64,000 nt of DNA from Lautropia sp. (GTDB lineage Bacteria; Pseudomonadota; Gammaproteobacteria; Burkholderiales; Burkholderiaceae_E). The notes under the pieces are model-generated. The model searched no databases. It was not told where the DNA came from and saw only the letters and a program-made list of their open reading frames with translations. How positions within the stretch are numbered: position 1 is the stretch's first letter; each line of letters begins with the position of its first letter. The stretch is from NCBI GenBank assembly GCA_030527825.1, contig JAUNAC010000001.1:682001-746000 (forward strand). Direction: 5' to 3'. The translations under genes and the position numbers were made by a program. Positions 36,201-43,478 of this stretch are shown here, piece after piece.

Positions 36201-36405
36201 CAGCTTGATCGGACTTGCCAGATAAGCGCAGCAAGCCTTCGCGGAAAAGCTGATCCATGCCGTGGGTGACGAAGTTACGTGAGAAAAATTCACTACCGTC
36301 ACCCGCGTCATTGATGAGGTCTATGAGATTTTCGATCCCCTGGCTCATCCGATAATCACGAATGATGGGATTGAACCTGCAGGCTTGCTTGACCGTCCTG
36401 ATCAT
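33280..36405 (-). CDS. DUF499 P-loop ATPase of defence operon
   Basis: The 1041-aa product is a DUF499 protein: Walker A in AMGGGKTHMM (75-84), Walker B in LILLDELPPY (169-178), then a long helical region and a C-terminal half with several beta-rich repeats. Proteins of this group are AAA+-like ATPases found in BREX and related phage-defence systems, where they are thought to act as large sensor or motor subunits. It follows the RHH gene with a 4-bp ATGA overlap and is followed the same way by DUF3780, so the three are translationally coupled. It is intact from start to end. Confidence 0.9.
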   Translation of the reverse strand: MIRTVKQACRFNPIIRDYRMSQGIENLIDLINDAGDGSEFFSRNFVTHGMDQLFREGLLRLSGKSDQAVFELTQAMGGGKTHMMIALGLLARHPHLRKDVLPADLVSRVDFGHARIAAFNGRNNPDNFIWGDIATQLGAAEAIKPYWANGPKAVDQRQWKEIIGDKPTLILLDELPPYLDNASTQVFGQGTLANMAVYSLSSLMSAALELPNCAIVVANLSGSYKAQTKALADAISNLQQETRRQAMTITPVQLTGNEIYEILKKRLIDQLPDERVISDIAEEYAQQIKRAEDGGYIIASSIEQIAEQVRETYPFHPSFKHLVALFKENEGFRQTRGLMQFTARLLKSVDERETDDVFLIGTQHLNLNDEQVKDEIERIAPKLMPAVTRDIADAGNAIAEHIDVELAGDAAQQLMTLLLSSSLSRAVGGRIGLSESELIEFLAAPQRKPDEFLQALQRLRESAWYLHREEQRFFIKETENLSRQIERNAKDIPQPKVDQALINRLSGILNPVSRIAYQDVQVLPKLDELKLSGPRTLIVIKPDGKVPPRELQNFFDYQQEKNNLLVLSGQDSLLADAVEERLRELYAIEQIHKRLKSGDTLFEEARDRFEESEDRFGKALSAAYNRLYFPVNDPVDGRDVLAGVTIDQGLKLGQGDQSAEAQIEKLLASPRADYKLVAELGKDSLDECFAQAEEYLWPSGKENRRTPWKDVTTRAKCSPIWPWMPGASGLDALKTEALKQGRWRLGEDGYIEKGPFPKDKATVNVSVINVKPDTGETVLSLTPRHAGDSPVVYWSTKADVSDKDNKVEDLDNFSSTEGTLYFWVKDVTGQHESAAATRWLADLKIRHQVEPAADKRRVILAATPHADIFYSLDGSNPKNGTRYDAPFEIDSASCRLLVFARAGEANKTANFHIPASGDKTVQIVDSKPARLQSKRVTFDTTDRVFSIINRFRDQPGTRFKGVRVEIGEGENTVTVRFQEREVTAAIIEGVVNSLRDVLKEPDAPLNIAIADGIAFDSGFALKEFAKLAGIVLKPGDIHQEQ

Positions 36406-36599
36406 GAACGCGCTCCGTTGTTGTTCTTGGTTTCTTCGGAGGGCGAAATCTCAATACCCCGCCGCTCGCAGTGGTCCCGAATCAGAACCTCGACCATGTT
36501 GGCGATGGATCGATGCTCCTGGTCCGCGGCAAGGCGAAGCGCCTCTTTCAGATCAGGGTCGATACGAAATGTGAGCGTCGCAGTCTTGATGGTGGCCAT
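36402..36599 (-). CDS. Ribbon-helix-helix (CopG-like) regulator
   Basis: The 65-aa product begins with a beta strand (KTATLTFRIDPDLKEAL) and continues into two helices (RSIANMVEVLIRDHCERRG), the ribbon-helix-helix fold that dimerises to bind palindromic DNA. It is the first gene of the defence operon and overlaps the DUF499 start by 4 bp, so it most likely represses its own operon. A GGAG ribosome site precedes the ATG at 36599, and inverted repeats lie 27 bp and about 250 bp upstream. Confidence 0.85.
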   Translation of the reverse strand: MATIKTATLTFRIDPDLKEALRLAADQEHRSIANMVEVLIRDHCERRGIEISPSEETKNNNGARS

Positions 36600-36625
36600 G
36601 GCCTCTCCAGGAACCGCTGCAAATG

Positions 36626-36642
36626 TACTGCATTTTACAGTA
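36626..36642. promoter_or_regulatory. Candidate operator upstream of defence operon
   Basis: TACTG and CAGTA face each other across 7 bp (36626-36642), with a TATACT box overlapping on the minus strand that could be the -10 of the operon. A related element (11 of 15 positions the same on the minus strand) is at 36845-36859. Position and symmetry fit autoregulation by the RHH protein. Confidence 0.5.
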
Positions 36643-36844
36643 TAGGAGTGGCGCTCACAACGCAGACTGGCTTGGCAATTGATCAGCAGGCATCCATTGT
36701 TGATTGCCCGCAGTGAGTTAAGGGCACTAACTCCTGGTTATATCGAAACCTTCCGGAAGGGATGTCCCTGATCAATTGCCTGCATGGTCACTTCGACCTT
36801 GAATTCGTCCGAATACGGCTTTCCACCCACCCGCGTCGGTAATT

Positions 36845-36859
36845 GCTGTAATGTACAGT
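36845..36859. promoter_or_regulatory. Second palindrome related to the operator
   Basis: CTGTA-ATG-TACAG is a perfect inverted repeat (36846-36858). On the minus strand it aligns with the element at 36627-36641, sharing ACTG near one end and ACAG near the other. It may be an accessory site for the same regulator or the operator of a lost gene to its right. Confidence 0.35.
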
Positions 36860-37024
36860 TTGGAGGTGGCTAAAGAAGCCGAGGCGATTCAGTCGAGCGC
36901 GGTGCGGAAATGCGCGTCAAGGAAAGACTGGGCCGCGTGTGTTACGCCCACGTAGAAGCGCTGGAACGCCGGGGCTGAACGTAGCCGCGACATCCCTCAG
37001 AGAATGCTGCCGCCAGCACCACTC

Positions 37025-37288
37025 ATGAATTTAATTCAAAAGTGCTGGCGGAATTGGCACTTTTATCCGGGCATCTATCTTCCAGACCATTTCAAAGAAC
37101 GTAATGCAATTGGCAAAGACGTGCTGTTTCGCTTTAGTTGCCAACGTTACCCCGAAGGCCGGACTGAATACTGCGAACGCTTCGATTTTCTACCTGAGAA
37201 GGCTCCCGTCGAGTTTGCGCTGAAGCATCTGGAGAAGGGAAGGGAAGAGAGTATTTGGTTGCGCTATACGGTTAAGAACGCTCAATAA
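37025..37288 (+). CDS. Hypothetical protein, unrecognised
   Basis: The frame encodes 87 aa from the ATG at 37025 (MNLIQKCWRNWHFYP). The composition is protein-like (aromatic, charged, no low complexity) but I recognise no family and see no strong ribosome site. It may be a short real gene or a fragment in the decayed right arm of the island. Confidence 0.35.
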   Translation: MNLIQKCWRNWHFYPGIYLPDHFKERNAIGKDVLFRFSCQRYPEGRTEYCERFDFLPEKAPVEFALKHLEKGREESIWLRYTVKNAQ

Positions 37289-37884
37289 TTTCAACTAAAC
37301 GGCACCCGAATCGAATGCTTGACATGCCTTCGCCGAACTATCCGGTGTATGTTCGAGGGCCGCAACAGGGTAAAGAGACTCAATGCAAACAATAACGCGC
37401 AGAAACCTCCTGGCGACTGGCTTTGCAGGTATTCCAGCAGTTTGTATATCGTTGAATGCGTATTCAGCGAGGGTACAGGATATTCCTCATCTTTCAAACA
37501 AGCCCGGCCTCCGCTGGTGTATCTCCATTGTCTGGCATGGATATAGTATTTGACACCCTGGAAGCGGAACATTGGTTCCAAGTGAGTGAAAGTTACGCCT
37601 TCATCGAGGGGCCGACTTTCGAGCGAATGACACCTCATCTTCTCCATGCCTCTTGATGGGCGCGTGATGAGTCTGTCGCAGGGCGTCAGTTGCGCACGTT
37701 TGTCTCATGCAGTGATCACGCTTCAGCAGGGCTGCTGTTCACAAGGATGGCAGGATTTTCGTTGTCAGTGCGGGAGACTTCGCCAAAGGTGGCTCCATCA
37801 TGACCGCGCATGTCGATGGTTCCGACTTGTTGTACATCGTCTCGTCCCAGATTAATCAACAGGTTAGATGCACTGAGCAGTTCT
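37289..37884. other. Right arm of island without recognisable gene
   Basis: Frames on both strands (for example 37291-37647 minus) conflict and show no family match. A plus-strand stretch near 37546-37656 ends in a protein-like tail (EAEHWFQVSESYAF), and one at 37755-37860 also looks protein-like, but neither has a clear beginning. Both are probably remnants of cargo. Confidence 0.4.
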
Positions 37885-37900
37885 CTTCACCCGCTCCATT
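37885..37900 (+). repeat. attR direct repeat
   Basis: This copy of CTTCACCCGCTCCATT matches the end of tRNA-Gly exactly but stands alone, with no tRNA body upstream. It marks the right boundary of the island. Confidence 0.85.
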
Positions 37901-37922
37901 CTGGTTCTGCCAAGTGCCCGGG

Positions 37923-37945
37923 CTCCACGGGCATCGCCCGTGGAG
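37923..37945 (-). terminator. Strong hairpin after the Crp/Fnr gene
   Basis: CTCCACGGGC and its exact complement enclose a 3-nt loop. It lies 37 bp past the end of the minus-strand Crp/Fnr gene and just outside attR. No clear T-run follows, so terminator status is likely but not certain. Confidence 0.5.
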
Positions 37946-37981
37946 ATCGACAGCCGACCTCCACTGCCAAACGGAGCGGTA

Positions 37982-38695
37982 TTAACCCATTGCCATTGCT
38001 TCCAGTCTGTCTGGCGCTGTGGCGGCCGTACTTGATGTCGCCGCGTGAACGGCGGCGGTTCGCCGGTAGCGGCGCTGCCGGTGCAGGCCCAGGTGGCGGG
38101 TCAGATATCGGCAGGCGCTCTCGGGCGTTGAATCGATCATGAATGCCAGGTCGCGCAATTGCGGCAGTTTGCGCTGTCGTACCGAGGCGGGTTCATGATG
38201 ATCCATGCCCGTGTCCAGAATTTGCAGCAGGTAATCCAGCCGGGCAGCAACGGATCCCTGGCGCATACGCATGGCGTCGGCCGCCCGATCCTGCTCCTGC
38301 AGGAAGGCGCTAGTGATAATGTTTTGCCGTTGTGCGTCGGTGCTGGCATCGACCGGTATGACTTCACAGTCAGTCACCGCTACGGCGCTGAAGGTATACG
38401 GTTGATGCAGGGCCGCTTCGGCACCCAGCAGATCGCCCGGCAGTGCCAGACGTACAAAACTGGTGCCGGTCGGGCTGTGGCTTTCCAGTCTCATGACGCC
38501 TTGCCGGAGTTGCCAGACCCCACGCCGCTCACCGGCAAGGAAAAGGTGTTCGCCGACCGATAGATCTTTACGGGTGGCGGTGCATGTGGGGTGGGTGTGA
38601 TGGGAGGGGACGTCTGTGTTGACGCCTGTTTGGGGCTGCTCTGTAGTTGAGGTCACGTGACGAAGGGCGTGGCCTGGCTTGGCAAGGGGGGACAT
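37982..38695 (-). CDS. Crp/Fnr-family transcriptional regulator
   Basis: The 237-aa product has a cyclic-nucleotide-binding-like beta roll (about 40-135, with LSVGEHLFLAGE and ALPGDLLGAEAAL) and a C-terminal helix-turn-helix (about 175-205) with LAFMIDSTPESACRYLTRH. I see no N-terminal cysteine cluster of the Fnr type, so it probably does not carry an iron-sulfur cluster. Its ligand is unknown. It lies next to redox genes (hemoglobin, flavoreductase), so control of respiration or NO response is possible but inferred only from position. Confidence 0.82.
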   Translation of the reverse strand: MSPLAKPGHALRHVTSTTEQPQTGVNTDVPSHHTHPTCTATRKDLSVGEHLFLAGERRGVWQLRQGVMRLESHSPTGTSFVRLALPGDLLGAEAALHQPYTFSAVAVTDCEVIPVDASTDAQRQNIITSAFLQEQDRAADAMRMRQGSVAARLDYLLQILDTGMDHHEPASVRQRKLPQLRDLAFMIDSTPESACRYLTRHLGLHRQRRYRRTAAVHAATSSTAATAPDRLEAMAMG

Positions 38696-38874
38696 GGATG
38701 CGCTCCAGACGAGGTGTGCAAAAGAAATTGCAACGAACCTGGGCCGTTCCGGACGGCAAGTGGGCAGCCAGCTGAATCCTGTGACTGCACAGCAGACTTA
38801 GTGTGCTCATGCGCAGGAAGCCGCGCTCTGCCGGGGCGTGTCAGATGGATGACCAGGCGTGCAGGCTTGCAGGG

Positions 38875-39285
38875 TCAGGAGCGGATCGGTGGGGCGCGAC
38901 TGGGATGGGCGGACCAGGCGTGGGGCGCCGGTGGGGGGGTAGGTGCCAGCAGCAGGACCCTGAGCAGGGTCCCCTGATCCGTCAGTACCAGAGGAGCAGG
39001 CGGACTCGGCATGGCCGGTAATTGCTGCTGAAGCTGGCAATAGGGGCAGTGGCTGCCGTCATGCAGGGCAGGACGGTTGGGGGCAGGATGACCTGGGGAG
39101 ATCTGCTGTTGCAGTAGCTGGACGGCCTGGGAGGCTCCGTCGCTGTAAGGCGCGGTACAGATATCCAGCAGGATCTCGCCCCGAAGGTTCGCCAGCAGGC
39201 TGGTCACCGATGGCGCGAGCGCACTCATGAGGATTGCCAATGTGGCAATCCACAGAATGGACGAGCGGGGGTGACGTGTGCTCAT
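38875..39285 (-). CDS. DUF2946-family small protein (second copy)
   Basis: The 136-aa product has an N-terminal hydrophobic helix (about 9-30) and a central HCPYC motif like the HCPLC of the homologue at 3,682. The C-terminus is proline-rich. The family is exported and of unknown function, often linked to copper or other metals. No TonB receptor is adjacent here, unlike the first copy. Confidence 0.68.
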   Translation of the reverse strand: MSTRHPRSSILWIATLAILMSALAPSVTSLLANLRGEILLDICTAPYSDGASQAVQLLQQQISPGHPAPNRPALHDGSHCPYCQLQQQLPAMPSPPAPLVLTDQGTLLRVLLLAPTPPPAPHAWSAHPSRAPPIRS

Positions 39286-39484
39286 GGTCTACCAGCGTGG
39301 ACGAAGGGGAAAATGAGCTCTGATAGCGTTCAGATGATCAAGGAAATCTGCCGATCAGTCATGTGATTTTACACATGGGCTTGATTTTCTATCATTCAGA
39401 ACGTCGGTATCGGGGATTCCCCTGTGCGACGGTGCAGTAGTTCATGATGTCAGGCCAGTGCGTGGGTGTGTCAGGTATGGGACA

Positions 39485-40150
39485 TCAGAGCAGGTTATCC
39501 AGCTCTGCCTCACTGATGCCGTAAATCTGACGGGTGAAGTGCATGGGCTGGGCGAATAGCATGCTGGCAGGCAGCGTCCGTCGGGTATTGTCGTGTGTCA
39601 TCACAAAGCAGGGAACGCCGTGCACGTCCATTTCGTTCATCAGGGCACACGCGCGGTCAATGCGTTGCTGGGTGTCATTCAAAAGGGTTGAACTGGTGAC
39701 ACGCAGGGCGTTTGCTGCGTCGAACAGGCCAAGGGCATCCAGCAGGTTGATCAGGGTGTGGCGCTCGGTGATGTTCTTCCCTCCAACATAACGGGCGTGC
39801 TGGATGTGTTGCAGCGTTTCGAATTCGCGGGCTGGTTCAGTCTGCGCAACTGCCGTCAGCGCCAGCGTAGCCGCCGTGCTGTCCAATGGTTGATGCCGGT
39901 TGCACAGTACCTGAGTGAGATAGTCGATACTGAAGGGTTGTCCCGTCAGTGTCTCAATGCGCTGATCGGTTGACCAGGCGTGGCTGGCCATGGCTTCATC
40001 CATGGGCCGAGCCCCGTGGCCAGAGAACAGGCCGCTGGGAAGTAGCTCCAGGTTGACACCTGTACTGCTAATGATGCGGGCCAGCGGGGCGCCGGCGCCG
40101 TAGCACCAGCCACAGAGGGGGTCAAAGAGATAGGTCAGGGTTCGTTTCAT
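39485..40150 (-). CDS. DsbA-family thioredoxin-fold protein
   Basis: The 221-aa product has the active site CGWC within DPLCGWCYGA close to the N-terminus and a cis-proline motif GVPCF near residue 180, the features of the DsbA/FrnE-like fold. No signal peptide is present, so it probably acts in the cytoplasm, like 2-hydroxychromene-isomerase-like or FrnE-type members. The frame extends 14 codons upstream to 40192, but the start at 40150 matches the homologues' opening. It follows the truncated hemoglobin gene by 114 bp on the same strand. Confidence 0.85.
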   Translation of the reverse strand: MKRTLTYLFDPLCGWCYGAGAPLARIISSTGVNLELLPSGLFSGHGARPMDEAMASHAWSTDQRIETLTGQPFSIDYLTQVLCNRHQPLDSTAATLALTAVAQTEPAREFETLQHIQHARYVGGKNITERHTLINLLDALGLFDAANALRVTSSTLLNDTQQRIDRACALMNEMDVHGVPCFVMTHDNTRRTLPASMLFAQPMHFTRQIYGISEAELDNLL

Positions 40151-40264
40151 GCCTGGGCACCACGCCTTGCCGGATAGGTCTGGCAGGGCCAATCATCGGG
40201 GACTTGCTATGAATTCTGGTGGGTGGTGTCAGGTTGCGCAGGAAAGGGTGAGGTCTATGTAGTG

Positions 40265-40681
40265 TTATTGCATCCGTTGGGCAGATTCGGGGAACGGGTT
40301 TGGCTCCTGATCGGGGAAGTGACCTATCTGATAGCTGAGCCACAGACGCTGCGCGATGCGCTGGGCGAACAGAGTGGCGCGCTCAGCCAACCATGGGTTG
40401 GGGTTGTCTGCCAGATGGTCGGTGAACAGCTGCAACCAGTGCCTGAACAGGTCGGCGTTCAGGTCGGGGAGCGCGAGGTGCCTGGGCACAGGTGCCCCCT
40501 TGAAGCGAGCAGTACGCAGCAGCAGGCTGGACCAGAAGTCGCACATGGTGTTCAGGTGTGTTTCCCAGTCTTGGATGTGCCGCTCGAAGATGGGGCCGAG
40601 AACCGCATCGGCCCGGATACGGTCATAGAAGCCAATAACCATGGCCCTGATTTCTTCTTCGGTGCAGGCCTCGGCAGGCAT
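40265..40681 (-). CDS. Group III truncated hemoglobin
   Basis: The 138-aa product fits the group III (P) truncated globins: FYDRIRADAVLGPIFE at the start, the conserved MCDFWSSLLLRT helix, the proximal histidine in APVPRHLAL and a C-terminal WLQLFTDHL. Such proteins bind oxygen, NO or peroxide at heme. The ATG at 40681 follows an AGGA ribosome site and lies past the end of the reductase gene; the longer frame to 40729 would overlap it. Placed right after a flavin reductase, it may be reduced by that enzyme. Confidence 0.88.
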   Translation of the reverse strand: MPAEACTEEEIRAMVIGFYDRIRADAVLGPIFERHIQDWETHLNTMCDFWSSLLLRTARFKGAPVPRHLALPDLNADLFRHWLQLFTDHLADNPNPWLAERATLFAQRIAQRLWLSYQIGHFPDQEPNPFPESAQRMQ

Positions 40682-40697
40682 GGGAGCGTTCCTGGCC

Positions 40698-42242
40698 TCA
40701 GTACAGTTCCAGATGAACTCGCCCTTCACGCTGCATCAGCTTCCACCATTGGTCGTTGGCTGGCAGGCGGTCGCTGTCGGCCATCATGGTGTTGAACGCC
40801 TGCGCGACGGCTTCTTCGAGATGGGCCTTGTTGCCACAGACATAGACGTGTGCGCCTTTATCGAGTATGGCACGGAGCTGCGCAGCATGGTCAGCCATCG
40901 CATGCTGGACATAATATTTCTCGCTGCCATCGCGCGAGAAGGCGGTGATCAAGGTACCAAGAATGCCTTCCTGCTGCATGCCCAGCAATTCGTCCCGGTA
41001 AAGAAAATCATGTTGTTGGTGCTTTTCACCGAAGATGAGGCAGTTTTCCCGGCGAGTGTTCGATGCCTGCAGCTGGCGAAGCAGGCCCATGAGTGGGGCG
41101 ATGCCGGTTCCAGTGCCGATCAGAATTAGGGGCGTATCGGAATTGCCGGTCAGATGAAAGCCCGGATTTGACCGGCAGTAGATGGAGAATGGCCCATCAT
41201 GGTTCAGCAGGTAGTGCGTCGCGGTACCGTGATGCAGGCGATTTTTGTGCTCGTACACGACTTCCCGCACACACAGGTCGATGTAACCGGCGCCGCCAGG
41301 GGAGGCGATGGAATAGGCGCGAATCAGGCAGGGCGAGAGCAGCCGGGCCAATTCGGGAAGCGGAACCGAAGTGGGGCTGCAGAAATCCTGGAGGATGTCG
41401 AGGATGTCGGCATGCCAGAGATAGTCTTCCAGCGCCTTGCGGTTCTTGAACTTCAGCAGATCTTTCAGGGCCTCATTGTCCGTCATTTTAGCGAGATCGC
41501 GCAGCACCCCCTTGCTGATCTGGCGTAGTTCCTTGTGCCTGAGCAGCGTCGCGGCATCGAAGGCACCATAGTACTTGGCGATGGCGCCGAGCAGTCGGGA
41601 ATCGTTTTCTGCAATGATGTAGGCGGTATCGCCCGCCTGCCAGACCATGCCGCTGCCGGTGGTGTCCAGCCGCAGGTGATAGGCGCCTGGGGTGCTGGTG
41701 CTCAGTGCGCGCCGCTCCAGCAGCGTTGCCTGAAACGCGGCATCAGCACCGTATGCCGTGACTTGCAGGTGCAGCGATTGGCCCGCGGCCAGATCCCCCT
41801 GCATCACCTTGCCGACCACCGGTAACCATTGCGCGAAGAACTGCTGGAAATTGCTGTCGGCGTCGACGCGGTTGATCAGGGCTGTCGCACCCCGTGCCTG
41901 AAGCAGCGTGTCCAGCTGTTTGGTGAATCCACAGAACTGTGGGTAACCTGTATCACCAAGGCCGAAGATGGCATAGCGCAGGTTTGTCAGCGTGTCCGTT
42001 TTGTTGACGAGCGCCAGAAATGCTTCGGCATTGGCGGGCGGTTCACCATCGCCAAACTGCGAGGAAATGATGATGAGCGGCTCGCCGGACTGAAGCATGC
42101 CGGGAGAGATTTCGTTGAGTGAAAGTAGCTGGGGAGAAAATGCCTGCAGGGCAGGGTCTGCGGCCAGTTGCTGGGCCAGAGCGCGGGCGTTGCCGGACTC
42201 GGACCCATAACCGATCAGCAGACTGTCGGCGATAGCGTTCAT
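40698..42242 (-). CDS. Diflavin reductase (flavodoxin + FAD/NADPH domains)
   Basis: The 514-aa product has an N-terminal flavodoxin domain (about 8-145, with SESGNARALAQQL and SSQFGDGEPPANA), an FAD domain (about 155-365, with RAYSIASP) and an NADPH domain (about 370-500, with LIGTGTGIAPLMGLL and VYVCGNKAHLEEAV). This is the cytochrome P450 reductase/sulfite reductase alpha build, moving electrons from NADPH through FAD and FMN. No partner sulfite reductase hemoprotein is adjacent; instead a stand-alone PAS protein precedes it and a truncated hemoglobin follows 16 bp later, suggesting a split flavohemoglobin-like unit. Confidence 0.9.
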   Translation of the reverse strand: MNAIADSLLIGYGSESGNARALAQQLAADPALQAFSPQLLSLNEISPGMLQSGEPLIIISSQFGDGEPPANAEAFLALVNKTDTLTNLRYAIFGLGDTGYPQFCGFTKQLDTLLQARGATALINRVDADSNFQQFFAQWLPVVGKVMQGDLAAGQSLHLQVTAYGADAAFQATLLERRALSTSTPGAYHLRLDTTGSGMVWQAGDTAYIIAENDSRLLGAIAKYYGAFDAATLLRHKELRQISKGVLRDLAKMTDNEALKDLLKFKNRKALEDYLWHADILDILQDFCSPTSVPLPELARLLSPCLIRAYSIASPGGAGYIDLCVREVVYEHKNRLHHGTATHYLLNHDGPFSIYCRSNPGFHLTGNSDTPLILIGTGTGIAPLMGLLRQLQASNTRRENCLIFGEKHQQHDFLYRDELLGMQQEGILGTLITAFSRDGSEKYYVQHAMADHAAQLRAILDKGAHVYVCGNKAHLEEAVAQAFNTMMADSDRLPANDQWWKLMQREGRVHLELY

Positions 42243-42275
42243 GCCTGGATGGTGGTCGGATAGCGTGATGTCGGT

Positions 42276-42707
42276 TCAGTGTTTGTCGTAATAGGCGTCG
42301 AAGGTTTCCTTGGCCATTTCGACCGATTCGAAGTCCTGCATCAGGTCATTGACGACCCGGCGGATGCTGATGTAGGCATGAACCTTGCCTTGTTCGTCGA
42401 ACATCGGCTGGACCGTGGTGTCCACCACATATACCGAACCGTCCTTGCCGACATTCGGGATGATGCCCGACCAGATCTGCCCAGCCTTGATCGTGTCCCA
42501 CATATCCTTGTAGACGGCTTTGGGCACGTCTGGGTGACGCACGAGGCTGTGAGGCTGACCAATCAGTTCTTCCCGTGCATAGCCGGTCAGCTTGCAAAAC
42601 AGATCGTTGGCGTACGTGATGTTTCCCTGCAGGTCGGTCGTGGAAATCACGGCCACATTTTCCAGTGCTTTCAGCAGTTGTTTGGCGTCAGGGGCAGTTG
42701 TGTTCAT
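42276..42707 (-). CDS. Stand-alone PAS-domain protein
   Basis: The 143-aa product is a single PAS domain close to the sensor part of aerotaxis receptors: AVISTTDLQGNITYAND, then the Aer-like GQPHSLVRHPDVP and a following WSGIIPNVGKDG. No output domain is attached. PAS domains of this type bind FAD or heme and sense redox state or oxygen. It starts with an AAGGAAG ribosome site and lies 33 bp before the diflavin reductase, so it may be a flavin-binding electron partner or a sensor subunit of that enzyme. Confidence 0.85.
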   Translation of the reverse strand: MNTTAPDAKQLLKALENVAVISTTDLQGNITYANDLFCKLTGYAREELIGQPHSLVRHPDVPKAVYKDMWDTIKAGQIWSGIIPNVGKDGSVYVVDTTVQPMFDEQGKVHAYISIRRVVNDLMQDFESVEMAKETFDAYYDKH

Positions 42708-43478
42708 GGTGCTTCCTTCAGGTTGGTGGCCCGGATATCTTTCCGGGTCAATGTGTCATGAAAATGATGTGACCGATACTGTGTGCTGTGGCAGGATTGC
42801 ACTGATGAGTCAGCATGTCAGGGCGGTTCGGCGCTGCTCATGTGCCCGGAAAACGGGCATACCGGCAATCCTGTTAAATTCCTGAGTGATTTTATCAGCC
42901 TTGGGGCCGGTGAAAACTTTGCTCGGCAGTATTTCCGCATGCACAGGCTATTTGAATGCTATGCATGGGGCAGGTGCCTAGGATTTCGTACAGGTCATCC
43001 CACATACCCTGGGGGTGCCGCGTTTATCTATGCGGGTTCTGGCTGCCGTCTGAGAAATACATGAATTGACAATGAGGATGGCAGGCGCTGAGCCGGTAAG
43101 AAATCAGGTGCCTTGCGGACGGAAGTTGCCTGTGGTGACCGGATTCGCTCACCTTTCAGCGGGCTCCGGATCATTTCGTCACTGCGTAGCCGTGATGGGG
43201 GCTCGCATTGACAGCGGCGGTGCCAGGGGGGGCGACGAGCTGTTTTAACTCTGCATCGTCGAGCCCGTTTCTATTTCTGATTCTTTGGAGCATTGGCAAA
43301 CCTGGCGGGTCATTCTGTCAGGTGAAGGCCATTGTCAGTCCTGGCCGGTTTGGGAAATGACCACGGCCCAGCAGCAAAAAGTATTTTGCTGTATTCCGGG
43401 TTCAGAAAGCCGCTTTCGCCACGATGCTGCAACAGATCATCATAGGCTGTGGGGAGCATTCGTGAGTGTTGTGAGCGC
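42708..43478. other. Intergenic region upstream of PAS gene
   Basis: The 771 bp show no convincing gene. A 6-bp hairpin (CCCGGA/TCCGGG, 42730-42747) lies in the leader of the PAS gene. The promoter of the PAS-reductase-hemoglobin genes must be here; I found no clear Fnr or NO-responsive site. Confidence 0.45.

Larger units (their letters stand above)
36600..37024. other. Upstream region of defence operon
   Basis: Besides the two palindromes above and a GAGTTA-N7-TAACTC inverted repeat (36715-36733), I see no complete gene. A frame around 36900-36980 ends MRVKERLGRVCYAHVE and looks like the tail of a lost plus-strand gene, but I cannot name its family. Confidence 0.4.
23618..37900. mobile_element. 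Genomic island integrated in tRNA-Gly
   Basis: The about 14.3-kb segment lies between two copies of CTTCACCCGCTCCATT. The left copy is the 3' end of tRNA-Gly plus two bases; the right copy has no tRNA attached. This is the standard footprint of tyrosine-recombinase integration at a tRNA gene, which keeps the tRNA intact at one end. Inside are decayed flavodoxin and LysR genes and the seven-gene defence operon. I recognise no integrase, excisionase or transfer gene, so the element looks immobilised, or is moved by an enzyme encoded elsewhere. It separates tRNA-Gly from tRNA-Thr, normally close neighbours in betaproteobacteria. Confidence 0.8.

Noticed and set aside
25230..36405. Calling the island operon a BREX or DISARM system
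   Set aside because: DUF499 and DUF1156 recall BREX and the helicase recalls DISARM, but the PglZ phosphatase, BrxL, and DrmA/DrmB pair that define those systems are not present.
37291..37647. 118-codon minus-strand frame in the island's right arm
   Set aside because: It conflicts with protein-like plus-strand frames over the same bases and has no ribosome site or family match.
37740..37880. Remnant of a phage Com-like zinc protein (FRCQCGRL)
   Set aside because: Only one short CxC-containing string fits and the frame is broken; a chance match is as likely.
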